NCBI GenBank assembly: GCA_024642805.1
Contig: JAHEAK010000036.1
Coordinates: 1-16,268 of the forward strand
Length of the DNA: 16,268 bases
Direction of reading: 5' to 3'
Source of the DNA: Kofleriaceae bacterium
GTDB lineage: Bacteria > Myxococcota_A > Polyangia > Haliangiales > Haliangiaceae
The notes under the pieces are model-generated. The model was not told the DNA's origin, made no database searches, and saw nothing but the letters and a program-made list of their open reading frames with translations. Below are positions 7,224-14,217 of this stretch, piece by piece; the stretch's first letter is position 1; the number at the start of each line of letters is the position of its first letter. Both the position numbers and the translations under genes were made by a program.

Positions 7224-8503
7224 GCCCTTGGCCCCTTTGCTTGCAGCTCTCGTGAGAGTCGATCCAAGATCGCGTGAGCGATTTCATCCTTGCTGGCCAG
7301 CGCGACATCCTCGTGACCTTCGCTGGAGACGAGCTGCACGGCGTTTTGATCGCTAGCAAAGCCTCGGTCCGAAGCGCTGACATCGTTAGCCACAATGAGG
7401 TCGCACTTCTTGGCCAAAAGCTTCTTGCGGGCAAGCGCCAGAAGGGCCGTGGGATCGCTGGTCGTCTCGGCCGCAAAGCCCACCAAGAGCGGCCAGGAGC
7501 CTTCGCGCTCAGCGCCGAGCTTGGCCAGGATGTCGACGGTGCGCTCGAGGACGATCGTCGGCGAGTTGCCTAGCTCGTGCTTCTTGAGCTTGCTGGTGGC
7601 GACCTGCACCGGTCGAAAGTCGGCCACGGCAGCGGCCATGATGATGGCATCGGCCTTTTGACGAGCGTTGACGATGGCATCGCACATCTGCGCAGCCGAA
7701 CGCACGCTCACCAGCTGCACTCCCTTGGGCGCCTCCAACGTGGACGGGCCGCTCACCAGCGTCACCCGCCCACCGCGGCGAACCACGGCGCGTGCCAACG
7801 CATAGCCCATCTTGCCCGTCGATCGGTTGCCAAGGAAGCGCACGGGATCGAGTGCTTCCTCGGTGCCCCCCGCACTGATCAGCACATGTCGACCGGCGTA
7901 GTCTTGCGCCGAGAGAAGCTGAGCCACAGCCTCGGCGATCTCAGCCGGCTCGGAGAGCCGACCCTGCCCGATCCACTTGCAGGCCAAAAAGCCCTGGTCT
8001 GGCCCCACGAAGTACATGCCTCGCGCCGCCAGGGTCTCGACGTTTCGCTGTGTTGCTTCGTTGTTCCACATGTTGACGTTCATGGCCGGCGCAAGCAGCA
8101 CCGGGCATGTGGCGGCCAAAACCGCAGAGGTGACCGGATCGTTGGCCATACCTGCCACGAGCCGCGCCATTAGATTGGCCGTGGCCGGAGCAATGACTAT
8201 CAGGCTGGCGCCATCGGCGACACGAATGTGGCCAATGTCAGCGTCCTGCTGATTGTCGAACATGTCGGTAAAGACCGGCTGGCCGCTGAGGGTCTGAAAG
8301 GTCAGCTCCCCGACAAAGTGGCGAGCACTCTGGGTCATGGCCACGCGGACCTCCGCGCCGAGCTTCACGAGTCCACGCAAAAGTTCGACGCTCTTGTAGG
8401 CAGCAATGCCTCCTCCCACGCCGAGGACGATCTTCGCGCCCGCCACTGGCGTCGCGCTGGACGACGATGAGCTCGGTGGGCCGCTGTGCGTTGATACAGA
8501 CAA
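7220..8503 (-). CDS. coaBC: Bifunctional CoaBC: phosphopantothenoylcysteine synthetase/decarboxylase
   Basis: This catalyses two consecutive coenzyme A biosynthesis steps: ligation of cysteine to 4'-phosphopantothenate, then decarboxylation to 4'-phosphopantetheine. With a TTG start at 8503 it is 427 aa. The CoaC flavin half shows GHI (His92), the PATAN motif, PAMN (Asn142)-VNMW, and Cys175 in FLACK, all matching essential residues of E. coli Dfp. The CoaB half shows the SAGGTEE block, DPVRFLGNRSTGKMG (Asn226), AAAVADFRP and KLKK (305-308). The frame is open to a TTG at 8566, but TTG 8503 has AAAGG at an ideal 8 nt. The first ~20 residues are Ser/Pro-rich and not part of the domain. It overlaps udg by 4 nt and diverges from the unknown gene at 8545. 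Confidence 0.94.
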   Translation of the reverse strand: MSVSTHSGPPSSSSSSATPVAGAKIVLGVGGGIAAYKSVELLRGLVKLGAEVRVAMTQSARHFVGELTFQTLSGQPVFTDMFDNQQDADIGHIRVADGASLIVIAPATANLMARLVAGMANDPVTSAVLAATCPVLLAPAMNVNMWNNEATQRNVETLAARGMYFVGPDQGFLACKWIGQGRLSEPAEIAEAVAQLLSAQDYAGRHVLISAGGTEEALDPVRFLGNRSTGKMGYALARAVVRRGGRVTLVSGPSTLEAPKGVQLVSVRSAAQMCDAIVNARQKADAIIMAAAVADFRPVQVATSKLKKHELGNSPTIVLERTVDILAKLGAEREGSWPLLVGFAAETTSDPTALLALARKKLLAKKCDLIVANDVSASDRGFASDQNAVQLVSSEGHEDVALASKDEIAHAILDRLSRELQAKGPRA

Positions 8504-8517
8504 GGAATTGACCTTTG
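8501..8517. promoter_or_regulatory. Quasi-palindrome carrying two back-to-back SD plus TTG pairs
   Basis: CAAGGAATTGACCTTTG contains, on +, AAGGA 8 nt before TTG (8515), and on -, AAAGG 8 nt before TTG (8503). The minus-strand pair is my preferred coaBC start. The plus-strand pair is in frame with the gene I start at ATG 8545. The same stretch supplies TTGACC, a possible -35 for that gene. Confidence 0.45.
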
Positions 8518-8537
8518 TGGGCGAGGAACCGTACCCT
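8509..8537 (+). promoter_or_regulatory. Possible promoter of the unknown membrane-protein gene at 8545
   Basis: TTGACC (8509-8514) and TACCCT (8532-8537) are separated by exactly 17 nt. Transcription would start about 7 nt downstream, close to ATG 8545, giving a nearly leaderless message and excluding the TTG at 8515 as a start. The -10 matches only 3 of 6 consensus bases. Confidence 0.4.
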
Positions 8538-8544
8538 ATCAGGA

Positions 8545-9354
8545 ATGAGTTCGGGGGACGCGCCAAATCGCGAAAGCATCATGGAGGCCTTGGTACTGGC
8601 CTTCTCCCATTCGAAGCTCAAGGACGTGGTTGGCGGCGATGCACTCCGTATGGTCCTCGCTGGACAATACCGAGACATGGTCTCTGGCAACACCATGAAC
8701 CTGCAAGTCGTCTGGGATTTGCTCCACGACCAGCCGAACTTCAACGTCGAGGACGCCAAACCGCCCTTTTGCGCCATGAAGAGCTGGGAGAAGGAGTTGC
8801 GAGTAAGCGCGCAATTGCCATCGCAGCTGGCCGATCTGGGCCCAACGGAGATCCTCGCCCTGGCATCGCACTGCGCGGTTCCCAAAAAGCTTCGGCAACT
8901 CGCTTTCGATCGCGAAGGTGAAATGCGCAAGGCTCGAGACCGAGCGCAGCGCGCAACCGAGGCATCCGCAACGACGCCCCAGGTTTCCACTCGCAAGCCC
9001 GCATGGGAGGCGGGCCTAGCGCTCGTGGCAGTTCTCACCCTCGGCTTTGCGATCTATAGCGCGGTCGGCTTCATGTCGGGCGGCGGCTACCAGAAAGTCA
9101 CGACCGAGGAGATCGGCTCGCTCTTGCCTATCAAGAGTGCCAAACGCCTCGGCGCGGACATGACAATTCATCTGTCCAACGATGGCTGGCAATCCCAGCC
9201 CGAGGACCAACGCACCGAGGTCTTGAAAGAGGCGCTCACCCGACTCGGTGCTAGCAAGGTCGAAGTTCTGGTTGTGCGCGACTCTACAGGGCAAATGGTC
9301 GGCTCCGCTCAATGGACCGGAACGCCGCCGCACATTCAAGTGCGCTTGCGCTGA
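8545..9354 (+). CDS. Uncharacterised single-span membrane protein
   Basis: The product is 269 aa and I do not recognise a family. Residues 1 to about 150 look cytoplasmic and mostly helical, with a charged stretch REGEMRKARDRAQRATEA before the membrane. A single transmembrane helix covers about 155-178 (AGLALVAVLTLGFAIYSAVGF). About 90 C-terminal residues should lie outside; they include alternating strands and helices such as ADMTIHLSNDGW and VEVLVVRDSTGQMVGSAQW. Start alternatives are TTG 8515 (good SD, 10 residues longer) and ATG 8581. ATG 8545 is chosen because a candidate -10 sits 7 nt upstream. A second unknown anchored protein starts 33 nt after its stop, so the two may form one unit. 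No catalytic motif is visible. Confidence 0.6.
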   Translation: MSSGDAPNRESIMEALVLAFSHSKLKDVVGGDALRMVLAGQYRDMVSGNTMNLQVVWDLLHDQPNFNVEDAKPPFCAMKSWEKELRVSAQLPSQLADLGPTEILALASHCAVPKKLRQLAFDREGEMRKARDRAQRATEASATTPQVSTRKPAWEAGLALVAVLTLGFAIYSAVGFMSGGGYQKVTTEEIGSLLPIKSAKRLGADMTIHLSNDGWQSQPEDQRTEVLKEALTRLGASKVEVLVVRDSTGQMVGSAQWTGTPPHIQVRLR

Positions 9355-9387
9355 TGGTTCTGGGCCAAATCGGGTACAACCCGCGCT

Positions 9388-11067
9388 GTGCCTTCCTCAT
9401 CGAACAAAGGCGTCGTCGCAGTCGTCGGCGCAGGCTGTGCTATCGGATTGCTCTTCGCCCTTGGCTACCTTCTCTATTGGTTGCCAAAGCAAAAGGCTGA
9501 CGAGGCCAAGCAGGAGATCGAGCAGTGGAGCACTGCGTGGGCAGAGGCGCGCAGCTGTCTTATCGGTAGCAAGCCCGACTCCAGCGATCCTGCCCAGGCA
9601 CTCACCGCCAGGGAACTTCGCAGCTCGAATCTCCAGTCCTCGCTTGCCGGCTGCATGAACAAACTGAAGCCGCTGCGACGTGGAGAAGGTTTCACCACCG
9701 AAGACGAGGCCATCGAAAGCGCCTGGCACAAGATCGAAATACCTGTCTCCAAGCTCGCCCAGGCACAAGCCTGGATTGGCGCCAAGGAGCCAAACAATCC
9801 TCCCGACATTCTGCGCGCCAATCTAGCCAGCGCCATTCTCGAGGTCGATGCCGCCAACCTGCAGCTGCGCAAAGCTGGCGGTCTGAAGGCGGCGGCTGAC
9901 AACGAACTGCTCCTTGCCAAAGCCAGCTCCTACAAAGTGCTAGCAGGCCCCGAAGGCAAAAAGACCGCCATCAGCAACCTGGCCGTCGAACCGGGCGCCA
10001 TCACATATCTAGCCACGGCCGAGGACAGCCAGTGGCGAGCTAAACTCACCGAAGAAGCGGTTGCCTTCGAGCACCTCAGTCCTCTCGCTTTGCACGCCAT
10101 CGAGGCGCCGTGGGGCCTGTGGGTGGAGAGTGATGGCATCCCGATGGCGCCGCACGAGGCCCAGGCCGGCGCACAGGTCATGGCCGGTCAGCTCGATGGC
10201 GTCGGCGAGCCTTCCGGCCAGGGCGTGCTGCTTCACACTCTCAAAGCGGGCGAGCATGTCACCCTGCGCTTTGCCATTGGTGACGACAGACGCACGGCCC
10301 TCTTTCGTCTCGACCAGGTCGAGGGTGCCTACGACTCCATCAGCTGGCGACACATACTCTTCACCTCCGAGGATGCTGGCAAGACCTTTGTCGAGCAGCC
10401 CCTTCCGGGTGGCGAGCTATGGGTCGCGCTCAAGGCCAGCACCCTTGGCAACTACCTCAGCTGGCAAGAGGACGAGACCAGCGCGCAGCTGCACGTGCAG
10501 CGCTTGACGACCGAAGGCAGCGACCATCAGCTCCTGCAGTTCGGTGAGGATCGAGCCAACTTGACTAGCTGGCCGCCCGAGCTGTGCCTGGCTCCAAATC
10601 GCTCCTGGTGGCTCCTGGATGGCGCTGTCTACACCATGGGGGCCGATGCGCGACTGGTTCCCGTACCGGGCAAGCTGCGCCACGATCTGAATGTCTACGA
10701 GCAAACCGTGCGCTGCACCGACCAGGGCCTGTCCCTTGCCAGTCAGCAATACGGCGCCGAGTTTGCGAGCAAGCTGAGCTATCAGACCTGCACGGTCGAT
10801 CGCTGTGCAGAAAAGATTCACAGCGTGAAGCTCCCGAGCGGCGCGAGCTACCAACTCGTCTTTCACAAGAGCAAGTGGCACGCCCTGGTCTTGCTCGATC
10901 AACTGGCCGCCATTTGGAACGAGGATGACGATAGCGCGCCAACTCGCTTCGTCGACGTCGGTCGTTCCCAAGACGTGGTACGGGCATTGTCATGGCCTGC
11001 CGGATTGCTGTTATTGGCATGGCCAGCCGAGGCAGAGGCCCCCTCCCTGCTTCTCCTGCCCGAGTAG
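9388..11067 (+). CDS. Uncharacterised signal-anchored protein with an Asp-box
   Basis: The product is 559 aa from a GTG start; no family is recognised overall. A transmembrane anchor covers about 9-31 (VVAVVGAGCAIGLLFALGYLLYW), followed by KQK, so the anchor topology is uncertain. Residues about 35-190 are helical and possibly coiled. The rest is rich in beta strands and aromatics, with one Asp-box-like motif S327-E-D-A-G-K-T-F334, which usually sits on beta-propeller blade hairpins (BNR/sialidase-like). Later blade-like pieces include WWLLDGAVY, WHALVLLDQLAAIW and the C-terminal GLLLLAWPAE. Paired cysteines (for example QTC and DRC near 470) would fit disulfides outside the cytoplasm. No SD is visible; a TACAAC hexamer lies 7 nt before GTG. 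It follows another unknown anchored protein by 33 nt. An extracytoplasmic sensing or binding role is a guess. Confidence 0.62.
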   Translation: MPSSSNKGVVAVVGAGCAIGLLFALGYLLYWLPKQKADEAKQEIEQWSTAWAEARSCLIGSKPDSSDPAQALTARELRSSNLQSSLAGCMNKLKPLRRGEGFTTEDEAIESAWHKIEIPVSKLAQAQAWIGAKEPNNPPDILRANLASAILEVDAANLQLRKAGGLKAAADNELLLAKASSYKVLAGPEGKKTAISNLAVEPGAITYLATAEDSQWRAKLTEEAVAFEHLSPLALHAIEAPWGLWVESDGIPMAPHEAQAGAQVMAGQLDGVGEPSGQGVLLHTLKAGEHVTLRFAIGDDRRTALFRLDQVEGAYDSISWRHILFTSEDAGKTFVEQPLPGGELWVALKASTLGNYLSWQEDETSAQLHVQRLTTEGSDHQLLQFGEDRANLTSWPPELCLAPNRSWWLLDGAVYTMGADARLVPVPGKLRHDLNVYEQTVRCTDQGLSLASQQYGAEFASKLSYQTCTVDRCAEKIHSVKLPSGASYQLVFHKSKWHALVLLDQLAAIWNEDDDSAPTRFVDVGRSQDVVRALSWPAGLLLLAWPAEAEAPSLLLLPE

Positions 11068-11111
11068 CCAAGCGCAAAGCTCCGCGCATTCTGTTACCGT
11101 TTGGGCTGACC

Positions 11112-11933
11112 ATGGCCTGGTTCGCTGACAAGGACATTTCGGAGCGTGTCGATCGCATGGAGGTTGAGTTCAACCAGTTCGGCGTCGACGCGTATGGCGT
11201 TTCCAAGAAGGAGTTGGTTCGCACCTATACCTTGCTTGCATTCTTCTATCGCAAGTACTTCGACGTGACCGTCAATGGCATCGAGCACGTGCCCGCGCGC
11301 GGCCGCGCCATGCTGGTAGGCAATCACAGCGGTGGCCTGGCCCTCGACGGCGCCATCGTGACTGGTTCCATGCTGCTGGAAGCCGAACCGCCTCGTCTGG
11401 TTCAAGCCATGACCGACAAGTTCATCAACAGCCTGCCCTTCGGCTCGCTCTTCTCCTCACGCCTTGGCCACCTCACCGGCCTTCCCGAGCACGCAACCCG
11501 GCTTCTCGAGGACGAGCGCTTGCTCATGGTCTTTCCGGAAGGCCACCTGGGCACGGCCAAGCTTTACGGCGATCGCAACTCACTGGTCCGTTTTGGTACC
11601 GGCTTCATGCGCCTGGCCTTGCGCACCAAGAGCCCCATCGTGCCCTTCGCCTTTCTCGGCGGCGGCGACGCGATTCCCACCATCGCCAACCTCGAAAAGA
11701 CCGGCAAGCTGCTCGGTCTGCCCTACTTGCCGATTACCCCCTACCTCTTGCCCTTGCCACGGCCTGTCTCTTTGGAGCTGTACTACAGCGAGCCTATGGT
11801 CTTCGAGGGCACCGGCAACGAAGACGATGCGGTCATCCAGGACTACGTCGACTTGGTCAAGGAGCGCATCGCAGGGCTCATCGAGCGGGGCGCCAAGATC
11901 CGCCTGGGCAGAGGGGAATCGTCAGTGCAATGA
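11112..11933 (+). CDS. PlsC-like phospholipid/glycerol acyltransferase
   Basis: This 273-aa protein should transfer an acyl chain from acyl-CoA or acyl-ACP to a glycerolipid or other lipid at the inner membrane. The catalytic block GNHSGGLALDG places His72 and Asp79 as H-x6-D rather than the classical H-x4-D. I recall the same NHSG....D form in a bacterial subgroup of this family, so it need not be a defect. The motif FPEG (141-144), with a following Lys and Arg, matches the phosphate-binding motif III. No SD is clear before ATG 11112; ATG 11157 is an in-frame alternative, but it would lie closer to the domain. The stop overlaps the next ATG (ATGA), coupling it to the SDR protein. The acyl-CoA synthetase at 2871 could supply substrate, which is inference. 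Confidence 0.85.
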   Translation: MAWFADKDISERVDRMEVEFNQFGVDAYGVSKKELVRTYTLLAFFYRKYFDVTVNGIEHVPARGRAMLVGNHSGGLALDGAIVTGSMLLEAEPPRLVQAMTDKFINSLPFGSLFSSRLGHLTGLPEHATRLLEDERLLMVFPEGHLGTAKLYGDRNSLVRFGTGFMRLALRTKSPIVPFAFLGGGDAIPTIANLEKTGKLLGLPYLPITPYLLPLPRPVSLELYYSEPMVFEGTGNEDDAVIQDYVDLVKERIAGLIERGAKIRLGRGESSVQ

Positions 11934-12856
11934 GAGTTATTCTTACAGGCATTGCCGGCAAAGCGGGCCAGCTGGTCGCACAAGAACTGCTCGAGCGCGG
12001 CTTTGAGGTCATTGGCATCGACAAGCGTGCCTGGCCCAACGCGCCCGAGGGCATTCAAATTCATCGAGCCGACATTCGCAAACGCGCGGCAGAGGAAGTG
12101 TTTCGCCACGAGCGCCCTGACGCCGTCATCCACATGGCGACGGTGACGCACCTGGCACGCCGCTCCGAGGAGCGCTATCGCATCAACTTGCAGGGCACCC
12201 GCGCCGTCTTCGATCACAGCCACAACTACGGCATCAAGAATGTCATCTTCGTCGGCCGGCACACCTTCTATGGCGCTAGCTCGGTGAGCCCGCTCTACCA
12301 CAAGGAGGACGATCCTCCGCAGAGCGTCAATACCTTCCCGGAGCTGAGCGACCTGGTTGCCGCCGACCTCTACGCAGGCTCGGCGCTGTGGCGCTATCCA
12401 GAACTTACGACCTGCATCTTGCGCGTCTGCTACACCCTGGGACCGGCCTGCCACGGAACCCTTTCGTCCTTCCTGCGCGGCAAGCGCGTGCTCACGGCCC
12501 TCGGCTTCGATCCGCTCTTTCAGTTCATGCACGATCGCGACATGGCGCGGGCCATCGTGCTAGCGCTCGAAAAGAATCTGCGCGGCGTGTACAACGTCGC
12601 GGGGCCGATGCCCGTGCCGCTCAGCGTCATCATCAAAGAGTGCGGCCGCCAGCAGATTCCCGTGCCCGAACAGCTCTTCGGCCTCATGCAGGGCCGACTG
12701 GGCATGCCCCGGGTACCGCGCGGCGCGGTCGCCCACATCAAGTTCCCTGTCATCACCAATGCCGATGCCTTCCGCGAGGCCACTGGTTTCGAGTTCGAGT
12801 TCGACCACACCCAGATCATCGAGCAGTTCCTGGAAGCCTGCCCTCCCCCGCACTAG
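11930..12856 (+). CDS. NAD-dependent epimerase/dehydratase-fold protein (atypical SDR)
   Basis: This 308-aa protein has an extended or atypical short-chain dehydrogenase fold. The Rossmann motif is TGIAGKAG with glycines 7, 10 and 13, and Asp31 closing strand 2 suggests NAD over NADP. HMATVTH and FYGAS (113-117) follow the usual order. Where YxxSK is expected, the sequence reads Y148-A-G-S-A152 in ADLYAGSALWRYPEL, so by eye the catalytic Lys is Ala. After that come LRVCYTLGP and a Leu/Pro-rich C-terminal half (YNVAGPMPVPL). Members of this kind may bind a dinucleotide or nucleotide-sugar without classical catalysis. ATG 11930 overlaps the acyltransferase stop, so the two are translated together, suggesting a shared lipid or envelope pathway. 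Substrate is unknown. Confidence 0.82.
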   Translation: MRVILTGIAGKAGQLVAQELLERGFEVIGIDKRAWPNAPEGIQIHRADIRKRAAEEVFRHERPDAVIHMATVTHLARRSEERYRINLQGTRAVFDHSHNYGIKNVIFVGRHTFYGASSVSPLYHKEDDPPQSVNTFPELSDLVAADLYAGSALWRYPELTTCILRVCYTLGPACHGTLSSFLRGKRVLTALGFDPLFQFMHDRDMARAIVLALEKNLRGVYNVAGPMPVPLSVIIKECGRQQIPVPEQLFGLMQGRLGMPRVPRGAVAHIKFPVITNADAFREATGFEFEFDHTQIIEQFLEACPPPH

Positions 12857-12890
12857 CTGTCGTGCGCGAGCCATAGGGCTACGGCGCCAA

Positions 12891-12950
12891 GCTACTGGCC
12901 AAGCTATTGGCCAAGCTCCTGGGCCAGCTCCTGGGCCAGCTCCTGGGCCA
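12891..12950. repeat. Five 12-bp tandem repeats at the flavoprotein 3' end
   Basis: Five tandem units follow each other from 12891. Three are identical GCTCCTGGGCCA (12915-12926, 12927-12938, 12939-12950); two are diverged, GCTACTGGCCAA (12891-12902) and GCTATTGGCCAA (12903-12914). The unit length is a multiple of three. On the minus strand it encodes a repeating Ala-Gln-Glu-Leu tail of the flavoprotein. The stop codon falls inside the second unit. Confidence 0.92.
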
Positions 12951-14217
12951 GCGCGCGCGTCTCGATGATGTTGTCCTCGATCGAGCAGTAGGTCCAGCCG
13001 CCGTAGCGACCGACAGGGTGCACGCCATGGCCAACAAGCTCGGTCTTGAGGCGCGCGTGCTCGGCCAGCGAGCGCTCGGTGATGTGCACGTAGGCCGGAT
13101 CCATGGCGACGCTGTGCCAGCTCACCAGCTTGTGATCCGTGACGTATCCCTCGCGGGCGAGACCGGCCAGCACGGCCTCAAGGGTACTCGGCACATCGAA
13201 GCTCGCGCCGCTGGCCGCGCCGATTTCCACGTAGAGCGACATGCGATCGCTGCCCATGATGTTGTCGTAAAAACCCACTCGGTAGAAGGGCAAGCTCGGG
13301 TCGGGGAAGTACACCCAGTGCACATCCTCGGGCCCCTTCTTGTCGAAGCCGAGATTGAAGACCAGGACTTTGTTGGAACTGAAGTCCTCGGGCTGATGCT
13401 CGAGGGCAGCAAGCTGGCACATCGAATTGAAGGGCGCCGAGCTCACCAGATGTTCAAAGCGCAGCTCGCGCTTGCTGGTGCGCGCCACTTTGGCTTTCAG
13501 ATCGATGGACTCGAGCCGCTCCTGGTAGCTGACCATGTCGCCTGGCAAATCGTGCAGGAGAGCGTTTACGAACTCAATGGCGCCGCCCAGCGGATAGCTG
13601 AAGCTGGCGTTGTAGCTCTGGTTGTTGGCACTCTGCATGTTGCGAATGATGTCGTCCACGTCCGCATGCGGGAAGAAGCGGCCCATGGCTTCGACGTCGA
13701 GCTTGTCGAGATCACAGGCATAGAGCTTCTCATTGTAGGGAATGAGAAAGCGCTCGGCGATGCCGCGCCCGAAGCGCCGATAGATCATGTCCTTGAAGGA
13801 ACGCGCGGGGCTGGCCGGATCGTAGCCCTCATCCCGGAAGTAGAGCGAGACCAGGCAGTCGATGAAGTCCTCGCGATCGAGCTGATGGATGTTCTTTTGG
13901 AAGGGGAAGTCGATATCCAGGCCACCGAAGCGAATGCTGGTTCTCTTGATGACGGTACGCACGTCCTGACCGGGCATGCGCGCCCGCAACCAGGCCTCGA
14001 TCTCCGGTTTGCGAAAGTGAAAGAAGTGCCCCGAGTAGTCCCAGACAAAGCCATCCTGGACGATGGTCTTGCAGTAGCCGCCCGGCTGCGCGTCCGCTTC
14101 GATGACCAGCACTCCGGGAGCCGCCTGCCCGCGCTGTGCGCGTTCCGAGCGAATGGCGTTGGCAAAAGACAGTCCCGAGATGCCCGCGCCGACCACCAGG
14201 TACTCGACGCTCTCCAT
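12904..14217 (-). CDS. FAD-dependent oxidoreductase, UDP-galactopyranose mutase-like
   Basis: This 437-aa protein carries an N-terminal FAD-binding Rossmann motif (VVGAGISGLSFA), an acidic strand-2 end (VIEAD), GGYCKT and a downstream YSGHFFHF block. That layout resembles UDP-galactopyranose mutase and related amine-oxidase-fold enzymes acting on nucleotide sugars or isoprenoids. PFQKNIHQL, RFLIPYNEKLYACDLDKL and, near the C-terminus, GRYGGWTYCSIEDN also fit that group. The final residues are a repeat tail ALAQELAQELAQELGQ encoded by the 12-bp tandem repeat. The ATG shares one base with the prfC stop (TGATG), with AAGGG 9 nt upstream inside prfC, so expression should be coupled to release factor 3. 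No other glycan genes are adjacent. UGM proper versus a relative cannot be decided by eye. Confidence 0.82.
   Translation of the reverse strand: MESVEYLVVGAGISGLSFANAIRSERAQRGQAAPGVLVIEADAQPGGYCKTIVQDGFVWDYSGHFFHFRKPEIEAWLRARMPGQDVRTVIKRTSIRFGGLDIDFPFQKNIHQLDREDFIDCLVSLYFRDEGYDPASPARSFKDMIYRRFGRGIAERFLIPYNEKLYACDLDKLDVEAMGRFFPHADVDDIIRNMQSANNQSYNASFSYPLGGAIEFVNALLHDLPGDMVSYQERLESIDLKAKVARTSKRELRFEHLVSSAPFNSMCQLAALEHQPEDFSSNKVLVFNLGFDKKGPEDVHWVYFPDPSLPFYRVGFYDNIMGSDRMSLYVEIGAASGASFDVPSTLEAVLAGLAREGYVTDHKLVSWHSVAMDPAYVHITERSLAEHARLKTELVGHGVHPVGRYGGWTYCSIEDNIIETRALAQELAQELAQELGQ

Noticed and set aside
8515..8544. TTG 8515 as start of the unknown membrane protein
   Set aside because: It has a good SD, but a 17-nt-spaced promoter candidate would start transcription near ATG 8545, leaving TTG 8515 outside the message. 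Kept only as an alternative.
12857..12903. Terminator in the convergent gap after the SDR gene
   Set aside because: No stem of useful length and no T-run could be found between the SDR stop and the flavoprotein stop; only the 12-bp repeat is evident.
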